Assembly: GCF_014650055.1 (NCBI RefSeq)
Contig: NZ_BMUF01000004.1
Location: forward strand, 233,245 to 297,244
Direction: 5' to 3'
Origin: Streptomyces malachitofuscus
GTDB lineage: Bacteria > Actinomycetota > Actinomycetes > Streptomycetales > Streptomycetaceae
Length of the DNA: 64,000 nt
Shown here: positions 1 through 9,530 of the stretch, piece by piece
Layout: the number at the start of each line of letters is the position of its first letter
Numbering within the stretch: position 1 is the first letter of the stretch
Position numbers and translations under genes: made by a program
Notes under the pieces: model-generated
Told to the model about the DNA's origin: nothing
Database searches by the model: none
The model's input: only the letters and a program-made list of their open reading frames with translations

Positions 1-1
1 C

Positions 2-694
2 GAGCCCGACGGCCTGGTCCCGGCGCTGGAGGGTGTCACCGGTTTGCACCTGATCACCTTCGGCGGGCCCTACTTCGCCCCGCTGGAGACCGGTCCGCGG
101 ATCCTGGAGGCTGCCCGGGCGGCCGGTGTACGGCGGGTCACCGTGCTGCACGGAGGCGGCCCGTCCCTGCTGGAGGACGCCGTGCGGGCCGACGACGGCG
201 TCGACTGGACCGTGGTCATGCCGGTGGAGTTCATGGCCAATGCGCTCGAGTGGGCCGAGGGCATCGTCGCCTCGGACGAGGTCCGCGAGCCGTTCGTGTC
301 CCGGCTCAGTGCCATGGTCCACGAGGGCGACATCGGCGCCGTCGCCGCGGTGGCCCTCACCGAGGAGGGCCACGGCGGTCAGGAGTACGTGATCACGGGT
401 CCCGAGGTGCTGACCGTCAGCGACAAGGTGGCGGCGATCGCCGCCGCCCGGGGGCGGGCCGTCTCCCTGGTCGAACTGACCGAGGAGGAGGCCGTGGCGC
501 AGTGGCGGGCGGCGGGGCACCCGGAGGACGTGATCGGCTTCCTGCTCGAGGCGTACGGCAACACGCCGGAGGTCGGGCGCACGGTCGTCGACACCGTGGA
601 GAAGATCACCGGCCGCCCGGCCCGCACCTTCGCCCAGTGGGCCGAGGAGCACGCGAGCGCGTTCACGGCAGAGGGAGCCGCGGGCACGGCATGA
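2..694 (+). CDS. NmrA-like NAD(P)-binding oxidoreductase, 5'-truncated by the window edge
   Basis: The frame is open from base 2, so only the C-terminal part (about 230 codons) is present and the N-terminal Rossmann nucleotide-binding motif lies off the window. Visible signatures are typical of the NmrA/atypical short-chain dehydrogenase group: a central strand-helix block (LEAARAAGVRRVTVLHGGG), then VVMPVEFMAN, where these proteins have a WT-x-LRP-type segment, then a C-terminal block ending in the FAQWAEEHASAF region common to NmrA-like proteins. These proteins act as NAD(P)H sensors or quinone/redox reductases. The substrate cannot be inferred. An internal ATG at base 44 exists but is not the start, because homology-like sequence continues upstream of it. 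A hairpin lies 12 bases after the stop. Confidence 0.8.
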   Translation, partial: EPDGLVPALEGVTGLHLITFGGPYFAPLETGPRILEAARAAGVRRVTVLHGGGPSLLEDAVRADDGVDWTVVMPVEFMANALEWAEGIVASDEVREPFVSRLSAMVHEGDIGAVAAVALTEEGHGGQEYVITGPEVLTVSDKVAAIAAARGRAVSLVELTEEEAVAQWRAAGHPEDVIGFLLEAYGNTPEVGRTVVDTVEKITGRPARTFAQWAEEHASAFTAEGAAGTA

Positions 695-705
695 CCGTCC
701 GCATG

Positions 706-722
706 GTGCCCGGGCCGGGCAC
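706..722 (+). terminator. Hairpin after the NmrA-like gene
   Basis: Seven-base arms GTGCCCG and CGGGCAC flank a three-base loop, starting 12 bases after the stop codon. There is no U-tract, which is normal for actinomycete terminators. The stem is short, so the role is uncertain. Confidence 0.4.
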
Positions 723-796
723 GGACGGGGCCGCCCCGGCGGCGGCAACCGTCCGGTCCGGTCCGGGCCCGGGCATGACCCCCGAGGTAATCGACC

Positions 797-822
797 CGAT
801 CCTCCCTCGCACGGCAGGATCG
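797..822. promoter_or_regulatory. Inverted repeat upstream of the SnoaL-like gene
   Basis: Arms CGATCCT (797-803) and AGGATCG (816-822) are perfect complements separated by 12 bases and lie about 60 bases before the start at 881. They could form an operator for an unlinked regulator or a leader hairpin. No regulator gene adjoins it here. Confidence 0.3.
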
Positions 823-880
823 GACACATCGACGGGGACCCCTCAGGCGGGGACCCGGCCCTAGCCGTGAGGAGAGCGAC

Positions 881-1321
881 ATGCCCGCCCTTTCCGCCGC
901 CACCGCGCAGTCCGACGCCGAGGCCACCCGGGCCGTCGTGCGGGAGTTCCTCGCCGCCCGGTCGGCCGGGGACACCGCACGGCTGGTCGCGCTCTTCGCC
1001 GACGAGGTCGACTGGCTGCTCGCCGACAACCCGGCCGTTCCGTGGATCCGCCCGCGCTCGACCGCCGTCGAATGCGCCGCCCAGTTCACGGAGTTGATGG
1101 AGCACACCGTGCCGGAGGACGCGCGTGCCGAAGTGGACGCCTTCCTCGTCGACGGAACGGACGCGGTCCTGACGGGGCATCTGTCCGGGACGGTACGGGC
1201 GACGGGACGGTCCTTCCAGGGGCCGTTCGCCCTGCGTCTGACGGTGGAGGACGGCCGGATCACCCGCCATCACCTCTACGAGAACAGCCTGTCCATCGCC
1301 GAGGCCTGCGCCGCGCCCTGA
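881..1321 (+). CDS. SnoaL-like / NTF2-fold family protein
   Basis: A 146-residue protein with the length and layout of the SnoaL-like/NTF2 superfamily. It has an N-terminal helix (VVREFLAARSAGDTARLVAL) followed by FADEVDWLL, a segment characteristic of ketosteroid-isomerase-like proteins, and a C-terminal GRITRHHLYENSL strand. The fold serves as isomerase, cyclase or small-molecule binding scaffold. Which one applies here cannot be read from the sequence. The start at 881 is supported by the purine-rich site GTGAGGAGAGCG directly upstream. It is the only gene between the NmrA-like protein and convergent ligA, and no operon partner is evident. Confidence 0.8.
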   Translation: MPALSAATAQSDAEATRAVVREFLAARSAGDTARLVALFADEVDWLLADNPAVPWIRPRSTAVECAAQFTELMEHTVPEDARAEVDAFLVDGTDAVLTGHLSGTVRATGRSFQGPFALRLTVEDGRITRHHLYENSLSIAEACAAP

Positions 1322-1346
1322 CGGCCGGGCGCGGGCCCGCGCCCCC

Positions 1347-3437
1347 TCAGCCGAGGAGCCCGGCGACCATGGCGGCGAACTCGTCCGGGGTGGCGAGGCG
1401 GACGCCGAGCTGCTCGGCCTTGGCGCGCTTGGAACCGGCGCCCTCGCCCGCGACCACGAGCGTGGTCTTCTTGGACACGCTGGAGGACGAGCGCCCGCCG
1501 GCCCGCTCGACGAGTTCGTTCATCTCGTTGCGGGAGAGCTTCTCCAGGTTTCCGGTCATCGCGCCGGTGACCACGACGGTCATCCCGTCCAGCGGCCCGC
1601 CGGGCGCCGGCGCGGCGGCATCGCCGTCGCCGTTCGCGGCGGCATCGGCGGCGGCCGGCGGAGTGGCGCCGGGCTCGGTCATGGTGACGCCGGCGGCCGC
1701 GAGCCTGTCGATGAGCGGACCCAGTTCCGCCAGCTCCGCCACGATCGACGGGGCCTTCTCCGCCCCGATGCCGTCGACCTGCTGCATGGCGTCGGCATCG
1801 GCCGCGCGGATGTGGTCCATGGTGGCGAAATGCCGGGCGATACGCCGTGACATGGACCGTCCGGTGCCCCGGACGCCCAGCGCACACAGCACCCGTGACA
1901 GCGGCTGCCCCTTGGCCTTGGCGATCGCGGTCAGCAGGTTGTCGGTGCTGGTCTCCCCCATGCGCTCCAGGGCGAGCAGCTCCTCGCGCCGGAGCGTGAA
2001 CAGGTCTGCGAGGTCGGTGACCAGGCCCGCGTCGACGAGCTGGACGACACGGGTCGCGCCCAGCCCCTCGATGTCGAGCTGGTCGCGGCCCGCGGCGTAG
2101 GCGAGGGAGGCGACCAGGTGGCAGTTGCGGCCCTGGGCGCACCGCCAGCGTTCCTCACGGGTGTCGATGTCCGAACCGCACCGCGGACACTGCGCCGGGA
2201 ACGCGATCGGCTGCTCCTCGCCCGTGCGCAGATGGGCGACCGGGGCCTCGATCCGGGGGATGACATCGCCCGCCCGGTGCACCATGACGTGGTCGCCCAG
2301 GCGCAGGTCGCGGCGGGTGATGTCGGCCGGGTTGTGCAGGGTGGCGTAGGTGATGGTGGAGCCGTCGATGACGACCGGTTCGAGGACGGCGCGCGGGGCG
2401 ATGATGCCGGTGCGGCCGACGTTCCACTCCACCTCCAGCAGCCGGGTGATCTTCTCCACCGCGGGCAGCTTGTAGGCGATCGCCCAGCGCGGGGCGCGGG
2501 AGCCCGACCCGGCGGCCTCACGGTCGGCGGCGAGGTCGGCCTTGACGACGATCCCGTCGATGCCGAAGGGCAGTTCGGCGCGCAGTGCGGCGATCTCCTT
2601 CACCCTGATCAGAACCTCGTCGGGGGTTTCGGCGACGAGGTCGGGGACCGGGGTGCGGGCGCTGGTGTGCACGCCGAGGTCCGCGGCCATTGCCATCAGG
2701 TCGCAGTGCGCCATCCCGTTCATCCGCCGAGCCAGGCCGGAGTCCGCCCCGGGCAGCGGCAGCAGGCCGTAGCCGAAGAACGTCATCGGCACCGTGTAGA
2801 CGCGCTCCTTCGCCCGCAGGGTGCCCGCGGCCGCGTTGCGCGGGTTGGCGAACGGCTGCCCGCCGTGACCGGTGCGCACCTCGTTGGCGTGCTCGAACTG
2901 GGCCGTCGTCATGAGGACTTCCCCGCGCACCTCCACGGTGACCGGCTCGGCCAGCTGCTCCGGCAGGCCCTCGATGGTGCCGATGGCGTGCGAGACGTCC
3001 TCCCCGGCCGTCCCGTCCCCGCGGGTGATCAGCCGACACAGCCGGCCGCCGCTGTAGCGGGCGGCGATCGCCAGCCCGTCCAGCTTCGGGCCCACGCTGA
3101 AGCGCGCCGCGTCACGGCCGATCCTGCGGGCCAGCGAGGCGGTCCAGGCGGTGAACTCCTCCGCGGAGAACACGTTGTCCAGACTGAGCATCGGCACCGT
3201 GTGCGGCACGTCGCCCACCACCGACCCACCGGCGACCTTCCCGGTGGGGGAGTCGGGGAGTATCCCGTCGGGATGGTCCGCCTCCCAGTCGGCGATCCCC
3301 CGGACCAGCCGGTCGTACGCGTCGTCGTCCAGCGGCGAGGTGCCTCCCGCGTAGTAGGCGGCCGCCGCACGCACGGCGTCCTCGACCGCCTGCGCGTAGG
3401 CGGCGGCATCGACGATCACTGCTGCAGGTGTTGTCAT
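1347..3437 (-). CDS. ligA: NAD-dependent DNA ligase LigA
   Basis: A 696-residue ligase joining nicked DNA strands with NAD+ as AMP donor. Domain order is complete. The N-terminal Ia region ([18 protein letters not shown]) binds NMN. The adenylation domain carries the KLDG motif with the AMP-accepting lysine near residue 118. The OB fold contains [16 protein letters not shown] four-cysteine zinc finger follows (CPRC, then the RC and NC pairs), then the helix-hairpin-helix region, and a C-terminal BRCT domain occupies about the last 85 residues ([10 protein letters not shown]). It is somewhat shorter than the main LigA I know from Streptomyces, so it may be a second copy, which the window cannot show. 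The ATG has a poor ribosome site. A perfect 11-bp-arm palindrome lies 48 bases upstream. Confidence 0.97.
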   Translation of the reverse strand: MTTPAAVIVDAAAYAQAVEDAVRAAAAYYAGGTSPLDDDAYDRLVRGIADWEADHPDGILPDSPTGKVAGGSVVGDVPHTVPMLSLDNVFSAEEFTAWTASLARRIGRDAARFSVGPKLDGLAIAARYSGGRLCRLITRGDGTAGEDVSHAIGTIEGLPEQLAEPVTVEVRGEVLMTTAQFEHANEVRTGHGGQPFANPRNAAAGTLRAKERVYTVPMTFFGYGLLPLPGADSGLARRMNGMAHCDLMAMAADLGVHTSARTPVPDLVAETPDEVLIRVKEIAALRAELPFGIDGIVVKADLAADREAAGSGSRAPRWAIAYKLPAVEKITRLLEVEWNVGRTGIIAPRAVLEPVVIDGSTITYATLHNPADITRRDLRLGDHVMVHRAGDVIPRIEAPVAHLRTGEEQPIAFPAQCPRCGSDIDTREERWRCAQGRNCHLVASLAYAAGRDQLDIEGLGATRVVQLVDAGLVTDLADLFTLRREELLALERMGETSTDNLLTAIAKAKGQPLSRVLCALGVRGTGRSMSRRIARHFATMDHIRAADADAMQQVDGIGAEKAPSIVAELAELGPLIDRLAAAGVTMTEPGATPPAAADAAANGDGDAAAPAPGGPLDGMTVVVTGAMTGNLEKLSRNEMNELVERAGGRSSSSVSKKTTLVVAGEGAGSKRAKAEQLGVRLATPDEFAAMVAGLLG

Positions 3438-3484
3438 GGGTCACATTTTGCCGCCCGCCACTGACAATCGATCAAGAGCAGTCG

Positions 3485-3513
3485 GCATTTGCCTAAAGCT
3501 TATAGGCAAATGC
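3485..3513. promoter_or_regulatory. Long perfect palindrome between ligA and the SGNH hydrolase gene
   Basis: Arms GCATTTGCCTA (3485-3495) and TAGGCAAATGC (3503-3513) are perfect complements with a 7-base AT-rich spacer. The element is AT-rich in a very GC-rich setting and sits 48 bases before ligA and 129 bases before the divergent hydrolase gene. This looks like an operator for a dimeric regulator rather than a terminator, since both flanking genes read away from it. The cognate regulator is not adjacent. Confidence 0.6.
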
Positions 3514-3641
3514 ATACTCGTATCAGGTGGCCGCGCACATCGCCGCGGCACGCCCACGGCCGGCCGCGAAACGCCTGGCCGGCGCCGTGACACCCGGGAC
3601 ACGCCGTTCATCCACCCGCCCCACGCACACGGACCGAAACC

Positions 3642-4841
3642 ATGCCCTCCACCCCGCACACCCCGATCACCACGCCCGTCACCGCCGACCTCGTGCGCGG
3701 CGCGCTCGATCTCGAGCCCACCCCTCAGGGCGTCCTGCCGCACCGCCTGCCCGCCTGGGCCCGGGCACGGAACACCGACGCGCAGCTCGCCATGGCCGAG
3801 TCCCAGCCCTCCGGCGTACGCCTGGTCTTCCGGACCCGCGCGACCGCCGTCGAACTGGACACGGTGCCCACGAAGCGGATCTACATCGGCGCCCCGCCCC
3901 GCCCGGACGGCCAGTACGACCTGCTCGTCGACGGACGCCCGGCCGGCCGGGCCACCGCGGTCGGCGGCAACACCCTGACCGTCGACATGAGCACCGGGAC
4001 GGTCGAACACGCCACAGGCCCCGCCGCCACCCTCCGCTTCACCGGCCTGTCCGGAGACGACAAGACCGTCGAGATCTGGCTGCCGCACGACGAGACGACC
4101 GAATTGATCGCCCTGCGCACCGACGCACCCGTGGAGGCGGCGGCCCCCGCCTCGGGCCGCAGGACCTGGCTGCACCACGGAAGCTCCATCAGCCACGGCT
4201 CCGATGCCGCGAGCCCCACCACCACCTGGCCGGCGCTCGCCGCGGCACGCGGCGGCGTGGAACTGGTCAACCTGGGGCTGAGCGGCAGCGCGCTGCTCGA
4301 TCCCTTCGTCGCGCGCGCCATGCGCGACACGCCCGCCGACCTGATCAGCGTCAAGATCGGCATCAACCTCGTCAACGCCGACCTGATGCGGATGCGCGCC
4401 TTCACCCCCGCCGTCCACGGCTTCCTCGACACCCTCCGCGAGGGGCACCCCACCGCACCGCTGCTGCTCATCTCGCCCATCCTGTGCCCCATCCACGAGG
4501 ACACGCCCGGCCCCACCGCCTTCGACTTCACCCGCCTCGGCGAGGGGCGGCTCCTGTTCACCGCGGCAGGCGACCCCGCGGAACGTGCCGAGGGCAAGCT
4601 GACGCTGTCTGCCATCCGCGACGAGCTGGAGCGCATCGTGACGCAACGCGCGGCGGACGACCCGAACCTGTACCTCCTCGACGGGCGGGAGCTCTACGGC
4701 GAGGCGGACCACGCCGAACTGCCGCTGCCCGACCGGCTCCACCCCGACGCCGCCACCCACCGCCGCATGGGCGAGCGTTTCGCCGCCCACGCCTTCGCTG
4801 CCGGACGCGGCCCGTTCGCCGAGGGCGGGGGCAGGGGCTGA
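3642..4841 (+). CDS. SGNH/GDSL-family hydrolase, probable carbohydrate esterase
   Basis: A 399-residue protein without signal peptide. Residues about 10-170 form a beta-rich N-terminal domain like those preceding the catalytic domain in CE2/GDSL-type esterases. The catalytic half starts at TWLHHGSSISHGSDA, which is SGNH block I with the nucleophilic serine in GSS, continues with VNLGLSGSALL (block II glycine), and ends with DRLHPDAATHRRMGERF, the block V Asp-x-x-His pair. This supports a serine esterase acting on an acyl group, plausibly an O-acetyl or other ester on a sugar given the glycosidases that follow. The substrate is inference. It is convergent with the GH43 gene with one base between stops. 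The ribosome site is weak. Confidence 0.85.
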   Translation: MPSTPHTPITTPVTADLVRGALDLEPTPQGVLPHRLPAWARARNTDAQLAMAESQPSGVRLVFRTRATAVELDTVPTKRIYIGAPPRPDGQYDLLVDGRPAGRATAVGGNTLTVDMSTGTVEHATGPAATLRFTGLSGDDKTVEIWLPHDETTELIALRTDAPVEAAAPASGRRTWLHHGSSISHGSDAASPTTTWPALAAARGGVELVNLGLSGSALLDPFVARAMRDTPADLISVKIGINLVNADLMRMRAFTPAVHGFLDTLREGHPTAPLLLISPILCPIHEDTPGPTAFDFTRLGEGRLLFTAAGDPAERAEGKLTLSAIRDELERIVTQRAADDPNLYLLDGRELYGEADHAELPLPDRLHPDAATHRRMGERFAAHAFAAGRGPFAEGGGRG

Positions 4842-4842
4842 G

Positions 4843-5937
4843 CTATTCGAAGAACTTCAGGCTCCAGCCGGTGTCCGTGTTCGGGCCGGGCACGTTGGCG
4901 CGGCCGTAGGTGGTGCCGCCCCACCAGCAGAAGGTGCCCGTGTACCAGTAGCGGTTCTCCCACGTGTACGGCGTGCCCTTCGGCACGGCGTGGAACATCA
5001 GCGGAAACCGCGGCCCCGCGGGCGGACTCGTGGCGATGTCGCCGTTCAGCAGGACGAAGCTGTGGTGCCCGGGGCCGTCGACGTGGAGCGTCGGGTCCCA
5101 GCCGGCCATCATGGTCGCCCGGTTCGAACCGAACAGACACCCGTTGGACTTGTACCAGTCCCACACATACGTCGGGTCACCGCCGGCCCGCAGCCGCAGG
5201 TCGGCCAGGCAGTACTGGTCACTCCAGCTGCCGTTGGCGGAGTAGACGATGTGCAGCTGCCCGGACGGATCCCTGATCGGTTCCGGGGCCTCGTTGATGA
5301 ACGGATTGCCGACCACCCGCTCCCAGCTCTCCCGGGGCTGCGAGATGATGTACCGCGCACCGGTCGGCGTGGTCGGCCCGCTCATCCGCGCGATGTAGAT
5401 GTTCTGCTCGACGTTGGTGTCGCCGGCCCAGCCGGACCAGACGAACCAGCGCTGTCCGCCGAAGGCGAACAGGGTCCCGTCGATGGCCCACTTGTCGTCC
5501 GGCAGGGCGAGTTCCGTCTCCGGGGAGTACCCGCTGTCGGGGCGGTCGGAGCTGATCACGTACATGCGGTGCGCGGCTCCGCGGCCGGCCGTGAAGTAGA
5601 TGTAGTACCGGCCTCCGTCCCTCACGATCTCCGGCGCCCACACCTCACCGCGGTCACGGGCGTCGGACCAGACCCGCCGAGGTGTGGCCGAGGCCAGTGC
5701 GGACGTCGACGGTGCCTGCCGTACGACGATGCCGCCCCCGGCCGACTGCACCGAGATGTAGGTGCCGCCCACCCGGATCACGCTCGGATCGGCGGCGCGG
5801 AGTCCGGTCCGGTCCGCCCGGGCGGGTTCCGCGGACGTCATCGTCATCGCGGCGGCGAGGATGCCGGCCAGCACGAAGGCGACGAGGCCGGCCGGGCGAC
5901 GAGCGGGCCTCGCCGTCCTCTTCGGGAGCCTGGTCAT
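4843..5937 (-). CDS. Secreted glycoside hydrolase family 43-like protein
   Basis: A 364-residue five-bladed beta-propeller glycosidase. The signal peptide covers about the first 40 residues (RRPAGLVAFVLAGILAAA, then SAEPARA). The three GH43 acidic residues are recognisable: ADPSVI (base), WAIDGTLF (pKa modulator) and FINEAPEPI (acid). GH43 enzymes mostly cleave arabinofuranosides, xylosides or galactans. The exact linkage cannot be called. I chose ATG at 5937 because GGAGGTG precedes it by a normal distance; a GTG at 5955 is also in frame. A LacI-type palindrome lies 27 bases upstream of this start, so repression by one of the two LacI proteins of the island is likely. Confidence 0.85.
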   Translation of the reverse strand: MTRLPKRTARPARRPAGLVAFVLAGILAAAMTMTSAEPARADRTGLRAADPSVIRVGGTYISVQSAGGGIVVRQAPSTSALASATPRRVWSDARDRGEVWAPEIVRDGGRYYIYFTAGRGAAHRMYVISSDRPDSGYSPETELALPDDKWAIDGTLFAFGGQRWFVWSGWAGDTNVEQNIYIARMSGPTTPTGARYIISQPRESWERVVGNPFINEAPEPIRDPSGQLHIVYSANGSWSDQYCLADLRLRAGGDPTYVWDWYKSNGCLFGSNRATMMAGWDPTLHVDGPGHHSFVLLNGDIATSPPAGPRFPLMFHAVPKGTPYTWENRYWYTGTFCWWGGTTYGRANVPGPNTDTGWSLKFFE

Positions 5938-5963
5938 CGGGTCCGTCACCTCCACGCCGGGAT

Positions 5964-5977
5964 TTACATCGATGAAG
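5964..5977. promoter_or_regulatory. LacI-type operator, ATCGAT class
   Basis: TTACATCGATGAAG differs at only two right-arm positions from the perfect palindrome TTACATCGATGTAA at 21413. It lies in the promoter/leader of the GH43 gene starting at 5937 and within the 303-base divergent gap that also serves the PA14-GH2 gene. Confidence 0.7.
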
Positions 5978-6154
5978 ACGTCTTGGCAGGATCTCGACTG
6001 GAGCGGGACATGTCAATGCAGTCGTCAACTGTCCGGCCGTTCACCAGCGAGGACTCATTCCCGCCCGCCGATGCGCATTCTGACGGTGCGTCAGCTGTGC
6101 GCGAAGCCTGGACAGGCGCCGGGAGGCGTGTTGTCATTCCGCTGCACACCGGAT

Positions 6155-6168
6155 TTCCAACGTTGGAA
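6155..6168. promoter_or_regulatory. LacI-type operator, AACGTT class
   Basis: TTCCAACGTTGGAA is a perfect 14-bp CG-centred palindrome 72 bases upstream of the PA14-GH2 start. It shares the CAnCGnTG core with the other sites of the island but has an AACGTT centre. Confidence 0.75.
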
Positions 6169-6240
6169 TACTTTCTGGACGAGCCGATGGCCGCGCCTGC
6201 TCCGTCCAGGCCCCATGCCCTCTGCGCGAGGAAAGGTTCG

Positions 6241-9200
6241 ATGACAAGACAACACCCCCGCCCCAGATCGAAATGGTGGGCCGTGCTGACCGTGACGGCC
6301 CTGGCCCTGTCCACGGGCGCCCTGGCGCCCGCCGCGACGGCCGCGGTGCCGACGGCCGGGGCGTCCGCCCTCGCCGCCGCCGAAGCCGACGTCCAGGTGA
6401 ACGGCCTCAAGGGCGAGTACTTCAGCATGTCGGCACCGGGTGCCCGGGACTTCGCCGAACTCGGCGGCACCCTGCTGGAGCCGCAGATCAACTTCTCCGG
6501 ACTGACCAGCACCTTCCAGGAGCTGACCGGACGCACCGAGCACACGACCGCCCGCTGGACCGGGCAGATCGAAGCCCCCGAGGACGGTGACTACACCTTC
6601 CACGCCATCGGCGACAACGGCTTCCGGCTGTTCATCGACGGCGAACCGGTCATCGACCACTGGGAGCCGGACTGGGACCGGGAGCAGACCAGCGCACCGG
6701 TCACGCTGAAGGCCGGGGAGAAGCACGACTTCCGCCTGGAGATGTTCCAGGACTTCGGCGGAGCGAACATGTTCCTGCGCTGGTCGACCCCGACGATGCC
6801 CAAGCAGCTCGTCCCGACCTCCGCGTTCACCCCGCCCGCCGGCTTCGAGGTCTTCCCCGTGGAGCTGACCGTCGGCGCGGACGGACGGAAGCTGCTCGCC
6901 CGGTTCGAGGGCCGGGTGAGCGACATCGCCCAGGTGGCGGACCACCTCAAGATCGAGGCCGACACGACCGCCATGCCGCTCAAGTCGGTGGCGCCCGCCC
7001 CCGGTGACCCCAACTCCCTCCTCGTCACACTCTCGGAGCCGATCCAGAAGAACCAGCAGGTCCGGGTCACCTACGACGGTGAGGGCGGCCTCAAGACCGG
7101 CGACGAGACCGTTCCCCGGATCGTCCGCTACGCCGCGAACAGCTCCACCCACCGGATCACCACCCCGTGGGGTGACAAGCTCGACAGGAACAACCCGCTG
7201 CCGGAGTACCCCCGCCCGCAGCAGGTGCGTGACAAGTGGAAGAACCTCAACGGGCCCTGGCAGTTCAGCGGGGCCGAGGCCGGCGAACAGCCGGTGTTCG
7301 GCAAGGACCTGAAGGAAAAGATCACCGTGCCGTTCCCGGTGGAGTCGCAGCTCTCCGGGCTCGAACGGCACGAGGACCACATGTTCTACCGCAAGCTCGT
7401 CGACGTCCCGCGGAGCTGGAAGGTCGGCAAGAGCGGCAAGAGCAACCGGCTGAAGCTCCACTTCGGCGCCGTGGACTACCAGGCCACCGTCTGGGTCAAC
7501 GGCAGGAAGGTCGCCGAACACACCGGCGGATACAACGCCTTCAGTGCCGACATCACCGACGCGCTCAAGTACCGGGGACAACAGGAGATCGTGGTCGCGG
7601 TCACCGACACCGGCGGCGCCAACCAGCCGATGGGCAAGCAGTCCACCAACCCCGGCGGCATCTTCTACACCCAGACGTCCGGCATCTGGCAGACCGTCTG
7701 GATGGAACCCGTCGCCGAAGCGGCCGTTGACAACGTAGTCACCACGCCCGACATCGACAGCGGCACCCTTGCGGTCACCGTCGAGTCCGAGAACGCCTCC
7801 AAGTGGGCCCGGGTCGAGGCCGTCGCCCGTGACACCCGCGGACGGGTCGTCGGCAGGGTCAGCGGACCGGCCAACAGCAAGCTCGACCTGCGCGTGGCCA
7901 GGCAGCACCTGTGGACCCCGGACGACCCCTACCTGTACGACCTCGAGATCAAGCTGAGGGACGGCCGTTCCACCGACGAGGTCGACAGCTACTTCGGCAT
8001 GCGCGAGGTCGGCATCAAGGAGATCGGCGGATATCCGAAGCTGGTGCTCAACGGCAAGCCGATCTTCTCCCTCGCCACCCTCGACCAGGGCTTCTGGCCC
8101 GACGGCCTCTACACCGCGCCCAGCGACAAGGCGCTGGCGTTCGACCTCGAGGCCCACAAGAAGCTCGGCTTCAACGCCGTCCGCAAGCACATCAAGGTGG
8201 AGTCGCCGCGCTGGTTCTACCACGCGGACCGGCTCGGCCTGCTGGTCTGGCAGGACTTCGTATCCGGCAACCTCACCAACGAGACCGGGCAGAAGGCGTT
8301 CGTCGACCAGGGCCGGGAAATGATGCGCCAGCACCACAACTCACCGTCCGTCATCGGCTGGATCGTCTTCAACGAGGGCTGGGGCGAGTGGAACCGCGAG
8401 GAGAGCGGCCGTATCGCCGAGGCGGTCAAGGAAGCCGACCCCTCCCGCGTCGTCAACGCCCACAGCGGTGTCAATTGCTGCAACTCCAAGGGTGACTCCG
8501 GCAAGGGCGACATCATCGACCACCACGACTACAACAACGAGGACCCGCCCTTCCCCGACCACCGCGCGGCCATGGACGGCGAGCACGGCGGCTTCACCCT
8601 GCGCACCCCGGGCCATATGTGGCCGGGCGCCCCGACCGTCATCTACAGCGGCGTCGACAGCAAGGAGGCCCTGACCCGCAAGTACGTCGAGAACACCGAG
8701 AAGTTCTACCTCGACCAGGCCGGCGCCGAGCTCTCCGGATCGGTGTACACCCAGATCACCGACCTGGAGAACGAACTCAACGGCCTCTACACCTACGACC
8801 GCCGCGAGATCAAGGTCGACCCGGCACCGGTGCGGGAGATCAACCGCAAGGTCATCGCGGCCGGAGCCGCCGCGGGCCACGACCGGGAGCAGCTGAAGGG
8901 CGGCGGCTCCTGGACCCTCGACGAGGGCACCGGCACCACCGCGAAGGACGACGGGCCCCAGCACAAGCCGCTCACCCTGAGCGAGGGGACCACCTGGACC
9001 GACGGAGTCAGCGGCAGCGCGCTGCAGTTCGACGGTCAGGGCCGGTACGCCCAGTCCGAGGGTCCCGTGCTCGACACCACCGGCAGCTACACGGTGTCGG
9101 CGTGGGTGACCCTGGACTCGCTGCCGGGCAACTACGCCACCGCCGTCAGCCAGGACGCGAAGCGGCAGACCAGCCCCTTCTACCTGCAGTACGGGCATGG

Positions 9201-9516
9201 CGCGTTCGCCTTCAGCACACCGGACGGCCGGCGGGCCCGCATGGAGATGACGCCCGAGACCGGCCGCTGGTACCACCTGGTCGGTGTGCGGAACGACACG
9301 ACGGGCGACATCACGCTCTACGTCGACGGTGAGCGGACGGCCACCGTCAAGGGTGGGCCGAACTACGTCGCCTCCGGCCCCTTCACGGTGGGCCGCGCCC
9401 AGTGGAACGGCCAGAACGTCGACTTCTGGGACGGGGCGGTGGACGAGGTCAACGCCTACGACAGGGCGCTGAGCGCCCAGGAGGTGAGCGCGCTGTACAC
9501 GGCGGAGAAGCCGTAA
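6241..9516 (+). CDS. Secreted PA14-GH2-LamG multimodular glycoside hydrolase
   Basis: A 1091-residue exported enzyme. A signal peptide (about 1-35) is followed by a PA14 carbohydrate-binding domain (about 53-185; GEYFSM, WTGQIEAPEDGDYTFHAIGD), a linker domain, and then the GH2 core. This starts at NPLPEYPRPQ (about 318) with sugar-binding, Ig-like and TIM-barrel parts. The acid/base is E712 in FNEGWGEWN and the likely nucleophile E781 in DGEHGGF. A C-terminal LamG/concanavalin-like module (about 895-1089) ends the protein. GH2 covers beta-galactosidases, glucuronidases, arabinosidases and galactofuranosidases. The core closely resembles the GH2 proteins at 11174 and 21480. AGGAAAGG precedes ATG 6241. 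Divergent from the GH43 gene, with two operators between them. Confidence 0.92.
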   Translation: MTRQHPRPRSKWWAVLTVTALALSTGALAPAATAAVPTAGASALAAAEADVQVNGLKGEYFSMSAPGARDFAELGGTLLEPQINFSGLTSTFQELTGRTEHTTARWTGQIEAPEDGDYTFHAIGDNGFRLFIDGEPVIDHWEPDWDREQTSAPVTLKAGEKHDFRLEMFQDFGGANMFLRWSTPTMPKQLVPTSAFTPPAGFEVFPVELTVGADGRKLLARFEGRVSDIAQVADHLKIEADTTAMPLKSVAPAPGDPNSLLVTLSEPIQKNQQVRVTYDGEGGLKTGDETVPRIVRYAANSSTHRITTPWGDKLDRNNPLPEYPRPQQVRDKWKNLNGPWQFSGAEAGEQPVFGKDLKEKITVPFPVESQLSGLERHEDHMFYRKLVDVPRSWKVGKSGKSNRLKLHFGAVDYQATVWVNGRKVAEHTGGYNAFSADITDALKYRGQQEIVVAVTDTGGANQPMGKQSTNPGGIFYTQTSGIWQTVWMEPVAEAAVDNVVTTPDIDSGTLAVTVESENASKWARVEAVARDTRGRVVGRVSGPANSKLDLRVARQHLWTPDDPYLYDLEIKLRDGRSTDEVDSYFGMREVGIKEIGGYPKLVLNGKPIFSLATLDQGFWPDGLYTAPSDKALAFDLEAHKKLGFNAVRKHIKVESPRWFYHADRLGLLVWQDFVSGNLTNETGQKAFVDQGREMMRQHHNSPSVIGWIVFNEGWGEWNREESGRIAEAVKEADPSRVVNAHSGVNCCNSKGDSGKGDIIDHHDYNNEDPPFPDHRAAMDGEHGGFTLRTPGHMWPGAPTVIYSGVDSKEALTRKYVENTEKFYLDQAGAELSGSVYTQITDLENELNGLYTYDRREIKVDPAPVREINRKVIAAGAAAGHDREQLKGGGSWTLDEGTGTTAKDDGPQHKPLTLSEGTTWTDGVSGSALQFDGQGRYAQSEGPVLDTTGSYTVSAWVTLDSLPGNYATAVSQDAKRQTSPFYLQYGHGAFAFSTPDGRRARMEMTPETGRWYHLVGVRNDTTGDITLYVDGERTATVKGGPNYVASGPFTVGRAQWNGQNVDFWDGAVDEVNAYDRALSAQEVSALYTAEKP

Positions 9517-9530
9517 CCGCCACGACAGCA

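Noticed and set aside
2118..3464. 448-codon open frame antisense to ligA
   Set aside because: High third-position GC opens long frames opposite real genes. The product has no family features and ligA on the other strand is complete.
3441..4790. 449-codon open frame antisense to the SGNH hydrolase gene
   Set aside because: It lies opposite a gene with intact catalytic motifs and its translation is low-complexity glycine/arginine/valine.
4990..6240. Upstream in-frame extension of the PA14-GH2 gene
   Set aside because: The extension runs antisense through the GH43 gene and lacks homology. A clear signal peptide and ribosome site mark the start at 6241.
6091..8337. 748-codon open frame antisense to the PA14-GH2 gene
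   Set aside because: It is a composition artefact; the plus strand carries recognisable PA14 and GH2 domains throughout.
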